Assembly: GCA_002717485.1 (NCBI GenBank)
Contig: PBDW01000024.1
Location: forward strand, 1-64,000
Source: Pelagibacteraceae bacterium
GTDB lineage: Bacteria; Pseudomonadota; Alphaproteobacteria; HIMB59; GCA-002718135
Length of the DNA stretch: 64,000 nucleotides
Direction: 5' to 3'
The position numbers and the translations under genes were made by a program. The notes below the pieces were generated by a model. It was given only the letters and a program-made list of their open reading frames with translations. It did no database searches and had not been told where the DNA came from. Numbering within the stretch: position 1 is the first letter of the stretch; each line of letters opens with the position of its first letter. Of the stretch, positions 21,684 to 32,883 are shown piece after piece.

Positions 21684-21718
21684 ATTGATTTACAATAATC
21701 ATTAATTAACATAAATAA

Positions 21719-22309
21719 ATGAGAAAAATTAGACCTGAAATAAAGAATAAAAAATTTTCTTGGGAAAATGAAGATTTATTTAATATTTGTGATGCTGAAG
21801 AATGCTTGCTGGAAGGTAAATATAAGGCACCTAAATCAAAAATGAATCTTAGGGATTATTATCTTTTTTGCTTAAAACACGTTAAAGAATATAACAAATC
21901 ATGGGATTATTATAAGGATATGTCAGCTGATCAAGTAGAATTTTTTACTAGAGCTGATACAATTTGGAATAGACCAACTTGGCCAGTTGGAGGCCATTAT
22001 AACAAAATTTATAAAATTCTTCATAGAGTTTTTGGCCCTGATTATGGTTTTTTTATGAAAAATAGTGGATCACAAAATAAATGGGGTTATAGAAATTTTA
22101 GTGAAGAAGAAAAGAAGTCTCTAAAAAAACTCAATATTAACGCACCAATTACACTTGAAAAAATAAAAAGTTCTTATAAAAAACTAGTCAAGAAATATCA
22201 TCCGGATATAAATAAAAATGATAAAAATGCAGAAATTAAAATTAAAGAAATAAATGCTTCATACAGGTTGTTGCTAAAAAAGTTTTCAAACAAAAATACG
22301 AAATTATGA
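21719..22309 (+). CDS. J domain-containing protein
   Basis: C-terminal J domain with HPD: IKSSYKKLVKKYHPDINKNDKNAEIKIKEINASYRLL; adjacent to cobS. Confidence 0.85.
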   Translation: MRKIRPEIKNKKFSWENEDLFNICDAEECLLEGKYKAPKSKMNLRDYYLFCLKHVKEYNKSWDYYKDMSADQVEFFTRADTIWNRPTWPVGGHYNKIYKILHRVFGPDYGFFMKNSGSQNKWGYRNFSEEEKKSLKKLNINAPITLEKIKSSYKKLVKKYHPDINKNDKNAEIKIKEINASYRLLLKKFSNKNTKL

Positions 22310-23289
22310 ATATTGCTGATATAAAAAAGATTAATTTAGAATATGGTGACAAGCCAGACAAACTTGTTAATACTGAAAGTTTATTTGGTATAAAATCTCC
22401 GTTTAGCGTACCAGGTTTTAGTAAGAAAAATGATTATGTCCCTGCGATTGATAAAACATATAAATTTGATAAAAATACAACTTTAGCTATTCTTGCTGGA
22501 TTTGCACAAAACAGAAGAGTCATAATTCAAGGATTTCATGGCACCGGCAAATCAACACATATTGAGCAAGTTGCAGCAAGGCTTAACTGGCCATGTGTAA
22601 GAATTAATCTTGATAGTCATGTAAGTAGAATTGATTTAGTTGGAAAAGATTCAATCGTATTAAAAGATGGCAAGCAGATCACAGAGTTTCAAGATGGTAT
22701 TCTGCCATGGTCTTACCAGAATCCTGTCGCACTTGTATTTGATGAATATGACGTAGGAAGACCCGATGTTATGTTTGTTATTCAAAGAATATTAGAATCA
22801 GAAGGCAGATTAACTTTACTAGATCAGTCAAGAGTAATTAACCCTCACCCATTTTTTAGATTATTTGCAACTACTAACACGATAGGTTTAGGAGATACCA
22901 CTGGTCTTTATCATGGTACTCAACAAATAAACCAAGGTCAATTAGACAGATGGAATATTATAACTAGTTTAAATTATCTTGAAGCAGCGCAAGAAGTAGA
23001 TATTGTTTTGAGCAAAGTAGATAAGTTAAAGAACAAGGAAGGTCAAAAAATTATAGAATCAATGGTTTCAACTGCAAATCTAACAAGAACGGGTTTTATA
23101 AATGGTGACATATCAACCGTTATGAGTCCAAGAACAGTAATAACATGGGCAGAAAACTACTTGTTATTTGATGATATCAATTATTCATTTAATCTAAGTT
23201 TTCTAAATCGTTGCGATGAATTAGAACGTCCTACTATAAATGAATACTTTCAAAGAGCATTCGGTGAAGATATTAAAGCTGAAACGTAA
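22306..23289 (+). CDS. cobS: cobaltochelatase subunit CobS-like AAA+ ATPase
   Basis: [40 protein letters not shown]. Confidence 0.92.
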   Translation: MNIADIKKINLEYGDKPDKLVNTESLFGIKSPFSVPGFSKKNDYVPAIDKTYKFDKNTTLAILAGFAQNRRVIIQGFHGTGKSTHIEQVAARLNWPCVRINLDSHVSRIDLVGKDSIVLKDGKQITEFQDGILPWSYQNPVALVFDEYDVGRPDVMFVIQRILESEGRLTLLDQSRVINPHPFFRLFATTNTIGLGDTTGLYHGTQQINQGQLDRWNIITSLNYLEAAQEVDIVLSKVDKLKNKEGQKIIESMVSTANLTRTGFINGDISTVMSPRTVITWAENYLLFDDINYSFNLSFLNRCDELERPTINEYFQRAFGEDIKAET

Positions 23290-23294
23290 AATTT

Positions 23295-25109
23295 ATGAAA
23301 GATAATGAAGACAGACTAGAAACGTTTAAAAAATCAATAAGTGTTACAACAAAAACTATAGGGAAAAACCAAAAAACACAAATAAGTTTCCTAGACGGTG
23401 AAACTGAAATAAATGGTGATGTTGTAAATATTAAAAAACCCGCAGAAAATTTATCAAAAAAAACAATTTCACTAACTAGAGGAGATGCAGACTCCATAGC
23501 CACTCAAATAAGATATCACAATTCAACTATTCACAATAAATATTTTAATAAAAATACTACAGGAGGAAATATATTTAATGCATTAGAAAAGTCTAGGTGC
23601 GAAGCTTTGGGTTCAAAAGAATATTTGGGAGTATTAAAAAATATTAGTTCAAAATTGGAATATGATTATAAAAATTATATAGAGAATAATGAAAAAATTA
23701 ATGAAATCAAAATAGAAGATTTTTTTCGTCTTATAAATTATGCAAATTTAACTGATAATAAGATTGGCCTAAATTATAATAAAATAAAAAAATATTATGA
23801 TAAAAAATTGGGCGATCAACTAGATGTCCATTTAAAAGAATTAAAAAATAATATTGAAAATCAGGAGGAATTTGCAAAAAAAGCTTCAGAAATGATTGTA
23901 AGTATGGGGTTTGGAACACCATCAGGTTCTAAAGAAGATTTAGAAAATGATAAAAATAATAAAACTGAAGATATATCTTCTCAAGAAAGTCAAGACAGTG
24001 AAGATAATAAAAAAAAAGAACACGGGAAGGATCATTTAAGTTCTGATCAGGAAGAAAAAATTGATGAAAATATTTTAGGTGAAGATAATACTGATGCAGA
24101 TGATGATTATGAGAATAGATATGAAAAAAATACTAGGGACGAAATTGAGGAAAACAAAGTTAACTATAAAATTTTTACAAAAGAATTTGATGAAGTTATA
24201 GAAGCTGAAAACTTAACAGATCAAAAAGAATTGGAAAGGTTAAGATCTTCATTAGATAAACAAGTTTTTTCTTTCCAAAGTCTAATAGCTAAAATAGCAA
24301 ATAGGCTACAGCGCAAACTGTTAGCTAGACAAAAAAGATATTGGGAGTTTAATTTAGAGGAAGGATACTTGGATACTTCTAGATTGCCAAGATTCATAGC
24401 TAATCCACTAAATCCATTGACATTTAAAAAAGAAAAATCAACTGAATTTAAAGATACTATAGTAACTCTTTTAATTGATAATTCTGGTTCAATGCGAGGT
24501 AGGCCTATAACTGTAGCAGCTTTATGTTCAGATATTATTGCAAGAACTCTAGAGAGATGTTTAATTAAGGTTGAGATTCTAGGATTTACAACAAAAGCCT
24601 GGAAAGGTGGGCAGTCAAGGGAAAAATGGATAGCTGAAAACAAGCCAAGCAAGCCAGGAAGGTTAAATGATCTGAGACATATAATTTATAAAAATGCTGA
24701 CACTCACTGGCGAAGGTCAAAAAAGAATTTAGGCCTTTTATTAAAAGAGGGAATATTAAAAGAAAATGTTGACGGAGAAGCCTTGCAGTGGGCGCACAAA
24801 AGATTAATGAAAAGATATGAAAAAAGAAAAATTTTAATGATTATTAGTGACGGGGCTCCAGTCGATGATTCAACTTTATCTGTAAATCCTGGCAATTATT
24901 TAGAAAATAATCTGAAGCAAGAAATTAAAAAAATACAAAATAGTAATGAAATAGAATTACTAGCGATAGGAATAGGTCACGATGTATCAAGATACTACAA
25001 TAAAGCAATAACAATAACTGATGTAGATCAATTAGGCGAAGTGTTGCTAACGCAATTATCAAATATTTTTGAAATGGATAATAATAAGAAAAATAAGATT
25101 ATGCACTAA
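23295..25109 (+). CDS. cobT: cobaltochelatase subunit CobT-like VWA protein
   Basis: MIDAS motif [14 protein letters not shown], acidic low-complexity linker, C-terminal VWA fold; follows cobS. Confidence 0.92.
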   Translation: MKDNEDRLETFKKSISVTTKTIGKNQKTQISFLDGETEINGDVVNIKKPAENLSKKTISLTRGDADSIATQIRYHNSTIHNKYFNKNTTGGNIFNALEKSRCEALGSKEYLGVLKNISSKLEYDYKNYIENNEKINEIKIEDFFRLINYANLTDNKIGLNYNKIKKYYDKKLGDQLDVHLKELKNNIENQEEFAKKASEMIVSMGFGTPSGSKEDLENDKNNKTEDISSQESQDSEDNKKKEHGKDHLSSDQEEKIDENILGEDNTDADDDYENRYEKNTRDEIEENKVNYKIFTKEFDEVIEAENLTDQKELERLRSSLDKQVFSFQSLIAKIANRLQRKLLARQKRYWEFNLEEGYLDTSRLPRFIANPLNPLTFKKEKSTEFKDTIVTLLIDNSGSMRGRPITVAALCSDIIARTLERCLIKVEILGFTTKAWKGGQSREKWIAENKPSKPGRLNDLRHIIYKNADTHWRRSKKNLGLLLKEGILKENVDGEALQWAHKRLMKRYEKRKILMIISDGAPVDDSTLSVNPGNYLENNLKQEIKKIQNSNEIELLAIGIGHDVSRYYNKAITITDVDQLGEVLLTQLSNIFEMDNNKKNKIMH

Positions 25110-26298
25110 ACCAATCATTTTTTGCATTTTCAAAATTATCATTTTTTATTGAATCTCTTATAGTCTGCATCATAAAATTCATAAAATAAATATTGTGTAA
25201 ACTTATTAATTGTAATCCTAAAATTTCACCTGACTTAAACAAATGATGAATGTATGACCTATAATAATTTGTACAAGTATTACATTTGCATCCAAGTTCA
25301 AGGGGATTTTTATCATTTTTATATTTTGCATTTTTTAAATTAATTTTTCCTTTACTATTTTCTCTTGTTAATGCAACACCATGCCTAGCAATTCTTGTGG
25401 GCATCACGCAATCAAATGTATCAATACCAAACTTCACAAGAGTCCAAATATCTATTGGATCACCTATACCTAATAGGTGAATTGGGAATTTCTCACCTAA
25501 GTTATTAGTTGTATATTTTACTACATTATACATTTCTTTTTTTGTTGCACCCAGACTTCCGCCTATAGCCAATCCAAAAAAATCATTTTTAAGATTAAAA
25601 TCAATACTCTCATTTCTTAAATCTTCGTATATTCCACCCTGAATAATTCCGTATAATTTTTGATTACCTGATACTCCCTTCATTGATGGGTAATAATTAC
25701 TAGTGTAAAATTCTTCTATAGATCTTGCTGACCATCTGTGACTTCTTTCCATAGATGCAGCAGTTTCTGATTTGGTGATGTTATAAGGTGTGCACTCATC
25801 AAAAACTAGAATTAGATCTGCTCCAAGATTTCTTTGAATTTTAATTGATTTTTCAGGTGACAATAAATGCTTAGAACCATCTAGATAAGATTTAAAAATA
25901 GCTCCTTCTTCTGTAACTTTAATTAAAGATTTTTTTCTATTTGAGAGATTTCTTTTACCTTTAATTTCATCTGCCACCGATCCATACCCTAACGAAAACA
26001 ATTGAAAACCTCCGCTATCTGTCAGTATTGGGCCTTTCCAATTCATAAAATTATGCAATCCTCCTTGATTTGATATGGTCTCGTCTCCAGGCTGGAGCAT
26101 TAAATGATAAGTATTTGATAAAATAATCTGTGTATCATTTTCTTTTGCTTGTTGTGCCGATAATGATTTTAAAGATGCTTTTGTTGCACAAAAAATAAAT
26201 GCTGGAGTTTGTATAGTGCCATGGGGCGTATTTATATTACCACAACGTGCGTTGCTAAAAGAATCCTTTTTTACTACTTCCCACTTAAAATTTTTCAT
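25099..26298 (-). CDS. tgt: queuine tRNA-ribosyltransferase
   Basis: [24 protein letters not shown], Zn-binding CKCNTC..H. Confidence 0.95.
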   Translation of the reverse strand: MKNFKWEVVKKDSFSNARCGNINTPHGTIQTPAFIFCATKASLKSLSAQQAKENDTQIILSNTYHLMLQPGDETISNQGGLHNFMNWKGPILTDSGGFQLFSLGYGSVADEIKGKRNLSNRKKSLIKVTEEGAIFKSYLDGSKHLLSPEKSIKIQRNLGADLILVFDECTPYNITKSETAASMERSHRWSARSIEEFYTSNYYPSMKGVSGNQKLYGIIQGGIYEDLRNESIDFNLKNDFFGLAIGGSLGATKKEMYNVVKYTTNNLGEKFPIHLLGIGDPIDIWTLVKFGIDTFDCVMPTRIARHGVALTRENSKGKINLKNAKYKNDKNPLELGCKCNTCTNYYRSYIHHLFKSGEILGLQLISLHNIYFMNFMMQTIRDSIKNDNFENAKNDWFSA

Positions 26299-26311
26299 AA
26301 TGTAATTAGTT

Positions 26312-27109
26312 TTATCTTTTAATCACATATTTTGCAGCATAAATAAATGGAGTATCAATAAGTGCTATAAAAACTCTTAAAAAATATGTGCCTATTATAT
26401 AGGTCATTACTACCACACTAATTTTAAGAGGTGATTGAGCTAAAATGATAAATGCAAATATGCTAAAAACAGAATTATCAACTAAAGATGATGTCATAGT
26501 TGAAATATTGTTTCTGATCCAAAGATATTTATTATTTGTTAATCTTGATAATAATTTGTAAAACCAAATATCAAAATATTGACTTGTAAGATAAGCTATC
26601 ATACTGGCAATAAAAAGAGTTGGTAAAGGTTGAAAAATATTTAACAAATGATCTTGAACTTCTATTGCCCAATAATAATCTGGTCCAATATCAGCAAGAT
26701 TTATTGGTTTAAAACCTAAAGTAAAAAGCATTATTAATGTCATTAGTAGAAAAGCCGAAAAACCAAAAATGACATTTTTTCTTGCAGACTTAGATCCATA
26801 ATATTCAGCTAATATATCAGTACATAAAAATATTGAAGAAAATAAAATTGTTCCCAAAGCTACGGGTTCTAAAAAAAAAGAAAACTTCACAACCTTTAGA
26901 ACCTGTATATTACCAGCTATTACAGCTACAATAGTATAAATATACAGACCAATTTCACCAAATAATTTTAAAAAAATTAATATTGAAGACAAGCAAAAAA
27001 ACAAAAATAAAAACCAACTAAGTTCAATTTGTATTCCGTTAAAAATTGTTATGAATTGTCCAAAATCAAATTTTATTAAGCTTATTAAACCTTGAAGTAA
27101 ATCTATCAA
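26312..27109 (-). CDS. queuosine precursor transporter (YhhQ/VUT family)
   Basis: Multi-TM ORF with TDILAEYYGSKSARK and NNISTMTSSLVDNSVFSIFAF motifs; next to tgt. Confidence 0.88.
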   Translation of the reverse strand: MIDLLQGLISLIKFDFGQFITIFNGIQIELSWFLFLFFCLSSILIFLKLFGEIGLYIYTIVAVIAGNIQVLKVVKFSFFLEPVALGTILFSSIFLCTDILAEYYGSKSARKNVIFGFSAFLLMTLIMLFTLGFKPINLADIGPDYYWAIEVQDHLLNIFQPLPTLFIASMIAYLTSQYFDIWFYKLLSRLTNNKYLWIRNNISTMTSSLVDNSVFSIFAFIILAQSPLKISVVVMTYIIGTYFLRVFIALIDTPFIYAAKYVIKR

Positions 27110-27113
27110 TTTA

Positions 27114-27392
27114 TTAGTTTATATTTAATATTCTTTTTTTTATTTTGATTGCTTCAGCTGGAAGTTTAGAATTTGATGTGTTGATAAGATATGCATCTAG
27201 ACCACCTTTTTTTTCTACAGTTCTAATGGTGCTCGCAGCTACTTTTAAATTTATCTTCCTTTTAAGTTTATCACTTACAAATGAAATTGTTTGAATATTT
27301 GGCTCAAATCTTCTTTTTGTTTTATTATTCGCGTGGCTTACTTTATTTCCTTTAAGAAAATTTTTACCCGTTAATTGGCATTTTTTTGTCAT
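27114..27392 (-). CDS. rpmB: 50S ribosomal protein L28
   Basis: MTKKCQLTGKNFLKGNKVSHANNKTKRRFEPNIQ; track start trimmed to ATG 27392. Confidence 0.95.
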   Translation of the reverse strand: MTKKCQLTGKNFLKGNKVSHANNKTKRRFEPNIQTISFVSDKLKRKINLKVAASTIRTVEKKGGLDAYLINTSNSKLPAEAIKIKKRILNIN

Positions 27393-27447
27393 TTCAAGAA
27401 ACTCTTTATTGTGCTTTCTTGCCCTGGTCAAGTGATACATAAAAAAT

Positions 27448-28323
27448 CTAATAAATAAATTTTTCACATATAAAATCTGGTCTAACAGAACTTCCAAAAT
27501 ATTTGTCTGCATGCTCATTCCAGGTCGGGGAAAGATCAAAAAATCGTTTTTTATGAATACCTGATGTAATTAACAGACTTTTTATGCCAAATTTTTTTGC
27601 ACCCAAAATATCGTGATGAATGGAATCTCCAATTGCTACTGTTAATGATTTTTTAAAGTTTTTAATTTTATAGATTGACTCATTATAAATATGACTTGAT
27701 GGTTTTCCTAAAAAATACATTTTACCACCTAGACTCTCATATAATTTTGCAATGGTTCCCATACAGATTGCTTTACTTCCATTTTCAAAAGCTTCAACAC
27801 TTTCATAATCTGGATTTGCACATACAAATGGCAATTTTTTATTTACACCTATTCTTAACAAGGGAACATAATCAAGTGTTTTAAATTTAGGATCTACAGT
27901 GCTGCCTAAAATAAAATTAGCATTATGAATATTATCAACAAAATTCTTGTTTAAATTTTTTATAAATTTATTATTTGTTGATGGGTTAAACAAATGAAAA
28001 CAGTTTTCACCTAACTTTCTGGACCAATCTAATGTTGGTTTTTTTATTTGATTGTATATCATCTCGCCGCTAGTATTAACCGAATTAAAAAAATTAACAT
28101 CAAAACCAAGGTCAATAAGACGTTGAGTAGTAATGGCTTTCATTTGAGAGGAATTTGATATTATAATTAAATTTTTATTTAGTTTATAAAGTTTTTCAAT
28201 ACATTTAAATGCAAATTTAAATCCTTTTTTTCCATCGTGTATAACGCCCCACTGGTCAATTATAAATGTCTCAAACTGGCTTGCTATTGAAGATATAGAG
28301 TTTATACCTAATGGATACTTCAC
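27448..28323 (-). CDS. TIGR01459-type HAD family hydrolase
   Basis: FIIDQWGVIHDGKKGF, ISNSS, AIGDSIHHDILGAKKFGIKSLLITSGIH. Confidence 0.85.
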   Translation of the reverse strand: MKYPLGINSISSIASQFETFIIDQWGVIHDGKKGFKFAFKCIEKLYKLNKNLIIISNSSQMKAITTQRLIDLGFDVNFFNSVNTSGEMIYNQIKKPTLDWSRKLGENCFHLFNPSTNNKFIKNLNKNFVDNIHNANFILGSTVDPKFKTLDYVPLLRIGVNKKLPFVCANPDYESVEAFENGSKAICMGTIAKLYESLGGKMYFLGKPSSHIYNESIYKIKNFKKSLTVAIGDSIHHDILGAKKFGIKSLLITSGIHKKRFFDLSPTWNEHADKYFGSSVRPDFICEKFIY

Positions 28324-29381
28324 TGCACATCGGCTCCTACTGCCTCACTAATGTTTCCATATCCATCGGCTTGAAGTAAATATATTAATTCAGAATTAAT
28401 TTTATTAATAGCTTTTGGACCTTCAAAAACTAAACCTGTATATATTTGTATTAAAGATGCTCCAGATTTTATTTTTTCATACGCATCTTTTCCTGTAGTA
28501 ATACCACCTACACCTATAAGAGGTATTCTTCCTCCCGTGTAAATAAACATTTCCTTAAGTAAGTTTGTTGAAGGTAAAAAAATTGGTTTTCCACTCAGAC
28601 CGCCAATTTCATCTTTATGTTTAGAAAATAACGTTTTAGGTCTAGAAATTGAGGTATTACTTATTATAATACCATCAATTCCTTGGGCAAGAGAGGTCAG
28701 CGCTATATCTCTTTTTTGCTGATCATTTAAATCAGGAGCAATTTTTATCAATATTGGTTTAGAGATCTTATTTAAATCATTATTTTTTTTAACAATATTG
28801 ATTAATTCTTCTAAATTTTCACGATGTTGTAATTCCCTCAATTTTGGCGTATTTGGAGAGGATATGTTTATGACCAGGTAGTCAGCGTATGGTCCAAGAT
28901 TATTTATACATTCAATATAATCTTCAAAATCCTTTTTTGTATCATAGTTCTTTCCTATGTTTATTCCCAATATTCCAAAAGGCAAATACGGATTCTGACT
29001 TCTTTTTATTAGTTTTTTTTTCATACTCTGCATACCAAGATTATTAAATCCTAGATGGTTTATAATCGCCTTATCTTGATTTAATCTGAAAACTCTTGGT
29101 TTAGCATTTCCATACTGAGGTTTTGGAGTAACTGTACCAACTTCAACAAATCCAAATCCCAGATCTAATGTTTCATTTATAACTTCTGCATTTTTATCAA
29201 AACCTGCTGCAAGACCTAGAGGATTTTCAAACTCTATATTCCAAATTACCTGATGCAGAACTTGATTATTACGAATTCTGGAGACATTTTTAAACATTCC
29301 AGACTTTAGTGACAATAAGGTTAAAAAATGTGAAAATTCAGGAGGTAAAAACCTTAAAAAAGCAAGAATAATTCTAATCAT
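28320..29381 (-). CDS. pyrD: quinone-dependent dihydroorotate dehydrogenase
   Basis: NPLGLAAGFDKNAEV, VINISSPNTPKLRELQ, GVGGITTGKDAYEKI. Confidence 0.95.
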   Translation of the reverse strand: MIRIILAFLRFLPPEFSHFLTLLSLKSGMFKNVSRIRNNQVLHQVIWNIEFENPLGLAAGFDKNAEVINETLDLGFGFVEVGTVTPKPQYGNAKPRVFRLNQDKAIINHLGFNNLGMQSMKKKLIKRSQNPYLPFGILGINIGKNYDTKKDFEDYIECINNLGPYADYLVINISSPNTPKLRELQHRENLEELINIVKKNNDLNKISKPILIKIAPDLNDQQKRDIALTSLAQGIDGIIISNTSISRPKTLFSKHKDEIGGLSGKPIFLPSTNLLKEMFIYTGGRIPLIGVGGITTGKDAYEKIKSGASLIQIYTGLVFEGPKAINKINSELIYLLQADGYGNISEAVGADVQ

Positions 29382-29386
29382 ATCGT

Positions 29387-30994
29387 TTATTTAGACAGAT
29401 CTTCATTTTTAATTGCTCTATCTATTAAGCTTATAGTCTTACCTATTCCATAAAAACTAATAAACGACCCCAATCTCGGTCCTTCATCTTGACCTAATAA
29501 AACTTGATATATTAATTTAAAAAAATCTCTTAAATTCTCAAATTTATTTCTCTTACCGATTTCGTAAAGCTGAGATTGTATTTCTTCTGATTTTGAACTC
29601 TTATTTAAATTTATTAATGTATTTTTTAAATCATAAAATATTTCCATACTATTTTCGTCAATTAATTTATATTTCTTTTTTGGAAGAGATATGTCTTTGT
29701 AGTAATTAATAGCATATTTAACTAATTCATTAATATAAGGATCGTTTTTTTGATTAATGTTTTTATCATATTCTTTGATGAAGTCCCATATCACATCTGA
29801 ATCTGTTGAATTGCATATGCTAACTAAATTTAAAAGTGTATTAAAATTGAAACTATAATCTTTTATTTTTGGAGGATTCCCAGAATGTATATGCCAAACG
29901 GGATTATCACACTTAGATAATGAATTATTTTTATTATATTGTTCTAAAAATTTTTTATAGTCGTCCACATTTTTTGGTATTACATCAAAATGAAGTTTTT
30001 TTGCAGATTTTGGTTTTTGAAACATAAATAGGGAAAGGGATTCGGGAGAAGAATATCTCAACCATTCTTCAATACCTATGCCATTGCCTCTAGATTTCGA
30101 TATTTTTTCCCCATTTTCATCCAGAAACATTTCATAGATTAAATTAATTGGAAAACTTTTTCCTAATGAGTTGCATATCTTTTTTCCTAAATCAACACTA
30201 TCAGTAAGATCTTTACCACACATTTCATAGTCAACTTCTAATGCCATCCATCGCATTGCCCAATCGACTTTCCATTGAAGCTTACAATTGCCATCTAGTA
30301 CTGAAATTTCTTGTAATTTAGTATTATTTGGATCCTTGTAAATCACCGTGTTATTTTTTAGATTATATTCTTCAATCTTAACTTGTAGAACTTTCCCAGT
30401 GTTTGGACATACTGGCAAAAAAGGGCTGTAAGTTTTTTTTCTTTCTTCTCTTAACGTTGGAAGTACTATTGATAGGATATTACTTTGATTTTTTAAAATA
30501 GTCTTTATCATATCGTTAAAAAAACCAGATTTATATAAATCTGTAGAACTAAGAAATTCATAAGAAAATCCAAAATCGTCTAAGAATTTTTTAAGCATAG
30601 AATTGTTGTGCTCACCAAAACTTTTAAATTTTTCAAAAGGATCTGGAATTGATGTTAGTGACTTCCCTAGGTGTTTTTCAAGCATTGATTTATTTGGAAC
30701 ATTATCAGGAACTTTTCTTAACCCATCCATATCGTCAGAAAATATTATAATTTTTGAAGGGCATTGAACTAAAAAATCAAAAGCATTTTTAATCATCGAA
30801 GTTCTAATGACTTCTCCAAAAGTTCCTATATGCGGAAGTCCAGAAGGACCATACCCCGTTTCGAAGATTACAAAATCTTTTTTGGGTTTTTTGAATTCTT
30901 CGAAACCTCCAAAACTATCAATTATTTTTTTTGCTTCTATGAAAGGCCATGATCTTAAATTATCATATTCTTCAATTGAATTAATATTTTTCAT
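29387..30994 (-). CDS. lysS: lysine--tRNA ligase, class I type
   Basis: FETGYGPSGLPHIGTFGEV (HIGH-like) and EKISKSRGNG (KMSKS-like); Rossmann-type class I LysRS. Confidence 0.92.
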   Translation of the reverse strand: MKNINSIEEYDNLRSWPFIEAKKIIDSFGGFEEFKKPKKDFVIFETGYGPSGLPHIGTFGEVIRTSMIKNAFDFLVQCPSKIIIFSDDMDGLRKVPDNVPNKSMLEKHLGKSLTSIPDPFEKFKSFGEHNNSMLKKFLDDFGFSYEFLSSTDLYKSGFFNDMIKTILKNQSNILSIVLPTLREERKKTYSPFLPVCPNTGKVLQVKIEEYNLKNNTVIYKDPNNTKLQEISVLDGNCKLQWKVDWAMRWMALEVDYEMCGKDLTDSVDLGKKICNSLGKSFPINLIYEMFLDENGEKISKSRGNGIGIEEWLRYSSPESLSLFMFQKPKSAKKLHFDVIPKNVDDYKKFLEQYNKNNSLSKCDNPVWHIHSGNPPKIKDYSFNFNTLLNLVSICNSTDSDVIWDFIKEYDKNINQKNDPYINELVKYAINYYKDISLPKKKYKLIDENSMEIFYDLKNTLINLNKSSKSEEIQSQLYEIGKRNKFENLRDFFKLIYQVLLGQDEGPRLGSFISFYGIGKTISLIDRAIKNEDLSK

Positions 30995-31446
30995 TTTTCT
31001 GCTTTAACCCTAATTTTTTTTCCTAAAATTAACCTCAATGAATTAGAAAAATTTATTTCTTCCCTGCCTAGTTTCTCAAATAATTTTTTTTCTAATGCCT
31101 GAGTAATAGGCAATATTCTATTTAATAAAGTAATTGCATCAGGCGTCAATTCTAATATTCTCTTTCTATTATCATAGGCAGTTTTTCTTTTTATAAATTT
31201 TTTACTATTAAGAATTTTAAGAACAGTACTAACAACAGAAATATCTACCCCACAAGCTGAAGAAACATCAACTTGCGAAATTTCCTTATTATTTCTACTT
31301 AATTCTAGAATTGTCTCTAAAAGTATAAATTCATTTAATGTTAATGAGAATTTCTTTAACGATGATCTTAAAACATTTTGCCAAAGACTTGAAGTTTTCC
31401 ATAGCATAATGCCAGTTTTTTCAGTTAATTTATGAATTTTTTCCAT
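30991..31446 (-). CDS. MarR family transcriptional regulator
   Basis: winged HTH: SQVDVSSACGVDISVVSTVLKILNSKKFIKRKTAYDNRKRILELT. Confidence 0.85.
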   Translation of the reverse strand: MEKIHKLTEKTGIMLWKTSSLWQNVLRSSLKKFSLTLNEFILLETILELSRNNKEISQVDVSSACGVDISVVSTVLKILNSKKFIKRKTAYDNRKRILELTPDAITLLNRILPITQALEKKLFEKLGREEINFSNSLRLILGKKIRVKAEK

Positions 31447-31448
31447 TT

Positions 31449-31476
31449 ATTTGTATACAAATAATTTGTATACAAA
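31449..31476. promoter_or_regulatory. candidate operator: two tandem TTTGTATACAAA palindromes
   Basis: Perfect 12-bp palindromes at 31450-31461 and 31465-31476, 15-bp phasing, immediately upstream of the marR start codon. Confidence 0.6.
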
Positions 31477-31495
31477 CTATTACTTAATTTCAATG

Positions 31496-31810
31496 CTATT
31501 CTGGGGCTAAAGTTAATTTTATTCCATTTAAGTTGTTTTTATACTCTATTTGACAACTCAATCTTGAATTTTTTTTTAAAAAAAAAGTTTGATCAAGCAT
31601 CGATTCTTCATCATCTTCAATAAGATTAAGGGATGTTATCCATTCTTGATCGACATATACATGACAAGTTGCACAAGCAGCGCAGCCACCACATGCGGCT
31701 TCTATTGGTAATCCTGCATCCCTTATTATTTCCATTAGGACATAACCCTCTTCTGCCTCAAGTTCATGAACTTTACCTTCTCTGTCAGTTACGATGATTT
31801 GACCTTTCAT
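31496..31810 (-). CDS. 2Fe-2S ferredoxin
   Basis: Cys motif AACGGCAACATCHVYV and SRLSCQI. Confidence 0.93.
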   Translation of the reverse strand: MKGQIIVTDREGKVHELEAEEGYVLMEIIRDAGLPIEAACGGCAACATCHVYVDQEWITSLNLIEDDEESMLDQTFFLKKNSRLSCQIEYKNNLNGIKLTLAPE

Positions 31811-31813
31811 AGA

Positions 31814-32830
31814 TTAAACACCTAATTTTTTATGAATTTCTTTAGAAGATGTTGTGTATCTAAAAACTAATTTTTTATCAGGGTAGCAATATTTGAAGCA
31901 TTCTCTAGACATTAATGCTGCTTCGTGAAATCCTGATAATATTAATTTTAGTTTTCCTGGATACCAATTTATATCTCCAATAGAGAATATTGACGGAATT
32001 GATGTTTCAAATTTTTCTGTATCAACTTCAATTAAATTGTCCTTTAATTTTAAGTTCCAATTAGCAATAGGACCTAGCTCCATTTTTAATCCAAAAAAAG
32101 GTAAAAGGTAATCAGACTCAATATCAAATTTTTTATTTTCATGAATTATTGTTACTTTGTCAAGTTTTCCATTTTGTCCTGATAACGAATCTATATTACC
32201 GTAATAGAATTTAATTTTATTATTTTTTTCTAATTCAAGTATTTTTTTTACAGAATCTGGTGCTGCTCTAAATTCTTTGCGCCTATGCACAATGCTAACA
32301 TTTGAAATGTTTGATAATTCTATAGCCCAATCAAGAGCAGAATCCCCTCCTCCTGCAATTAAAATATTTTTATTTTTAAATATTTTTTTATCTCGCACAG
32401 AATAAAATACACTTATGTTTTCATATTTTTCTATATTTTTTAATGGAAGTTTACGGGGAACAAAACTACCAGCACCTGCTGCAATGACAATACATTTTGC
32501 TATAATTTCTTCCCCTGTGCTAGTTGTTATAATCCATTCGTTGTTTTTATTTCTTTCTAATTTTTCTGCCTGCTGTTTTAAATGAATGGTTGGATTAAAT
32601 GCTTTACATTGATTGTATAAGTCATCAACCAACTCTTGAGCTGATATTTTTAATCTTGATGGTATATCATATATTGGTTTTTCTGGATAAAGTTCAGAAC
32701 ATTGTCCGCCAATTTTATCAAGATTATCTATAAGGTGTGTGTTCATATTTAAAAGCCCAAGTTCAAAGACTGCAAATAATCCTACAGGTCCGGCTCCGAT
32801 AATAACTACGTCAGTTTTTTGTATTTGCAT
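31814..32830 (-). CDS. TrxR-like ferredoxin--NADP+ reductase
   Basis: IIGAGPVGLFAVFELGLLNM, GGQCSELYPEKPIYDIPS, GGGDSALDWAIEL; upstream of ferredoxin. Confidence 0.9.
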   Translation of the reverse strand: MQIQKTDVVIIGAGPVGLFAVFELGLLNMNTHLIDNLDKIGGQCSELYPEKPIYDIPSRLKISAQELVDDLYNQCKAFNPTIHLKQQAEKLERNKNNEWIITTSTGEEIIAKCIVIAAGAGSFVPRKLPLKNIEKYENISVFYSVRDKKIFKNKNILIAGGGDSALDWAIELSNISNVSIVHRRKEFRAAPDSVKKILELEKNNKIKFYYGNIDSLSGQNGKLDKVTIIHENKKFDIESDYLLPFFGLKMELGPIANWNLKLKDNLIEVDTEKFETSIPSIFSIGDINWYPGKLKLILSGFHEAALMSRECFKYCYPDKKLVFRYTTSSKEIHKKLGV

Positions 32831-32883
32831 AAATTTAGGTTCTTTTTTTTCTCAATATAGTTATATAATAAAATATAATCAAG

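Noticed and set aside
23930-24170. Asp/Glu/Asn-rich stretch in cobT, considered as a repeat or disordered inserted element
   Set aside because: An acidic linker before the VWA domain is normal for CobT proteins
24221-24652. 143-aa minus ORF over cobT
   Set aside because: Antisense to the conserved VWA region; no recognisable domain
27393-27539. N-terminal extension of the L28 ORF in the track
   Set aside because: L28 begins at MTKKCQLTGK; the extension overlaps the HAD hydrolase gene and is not L28-like
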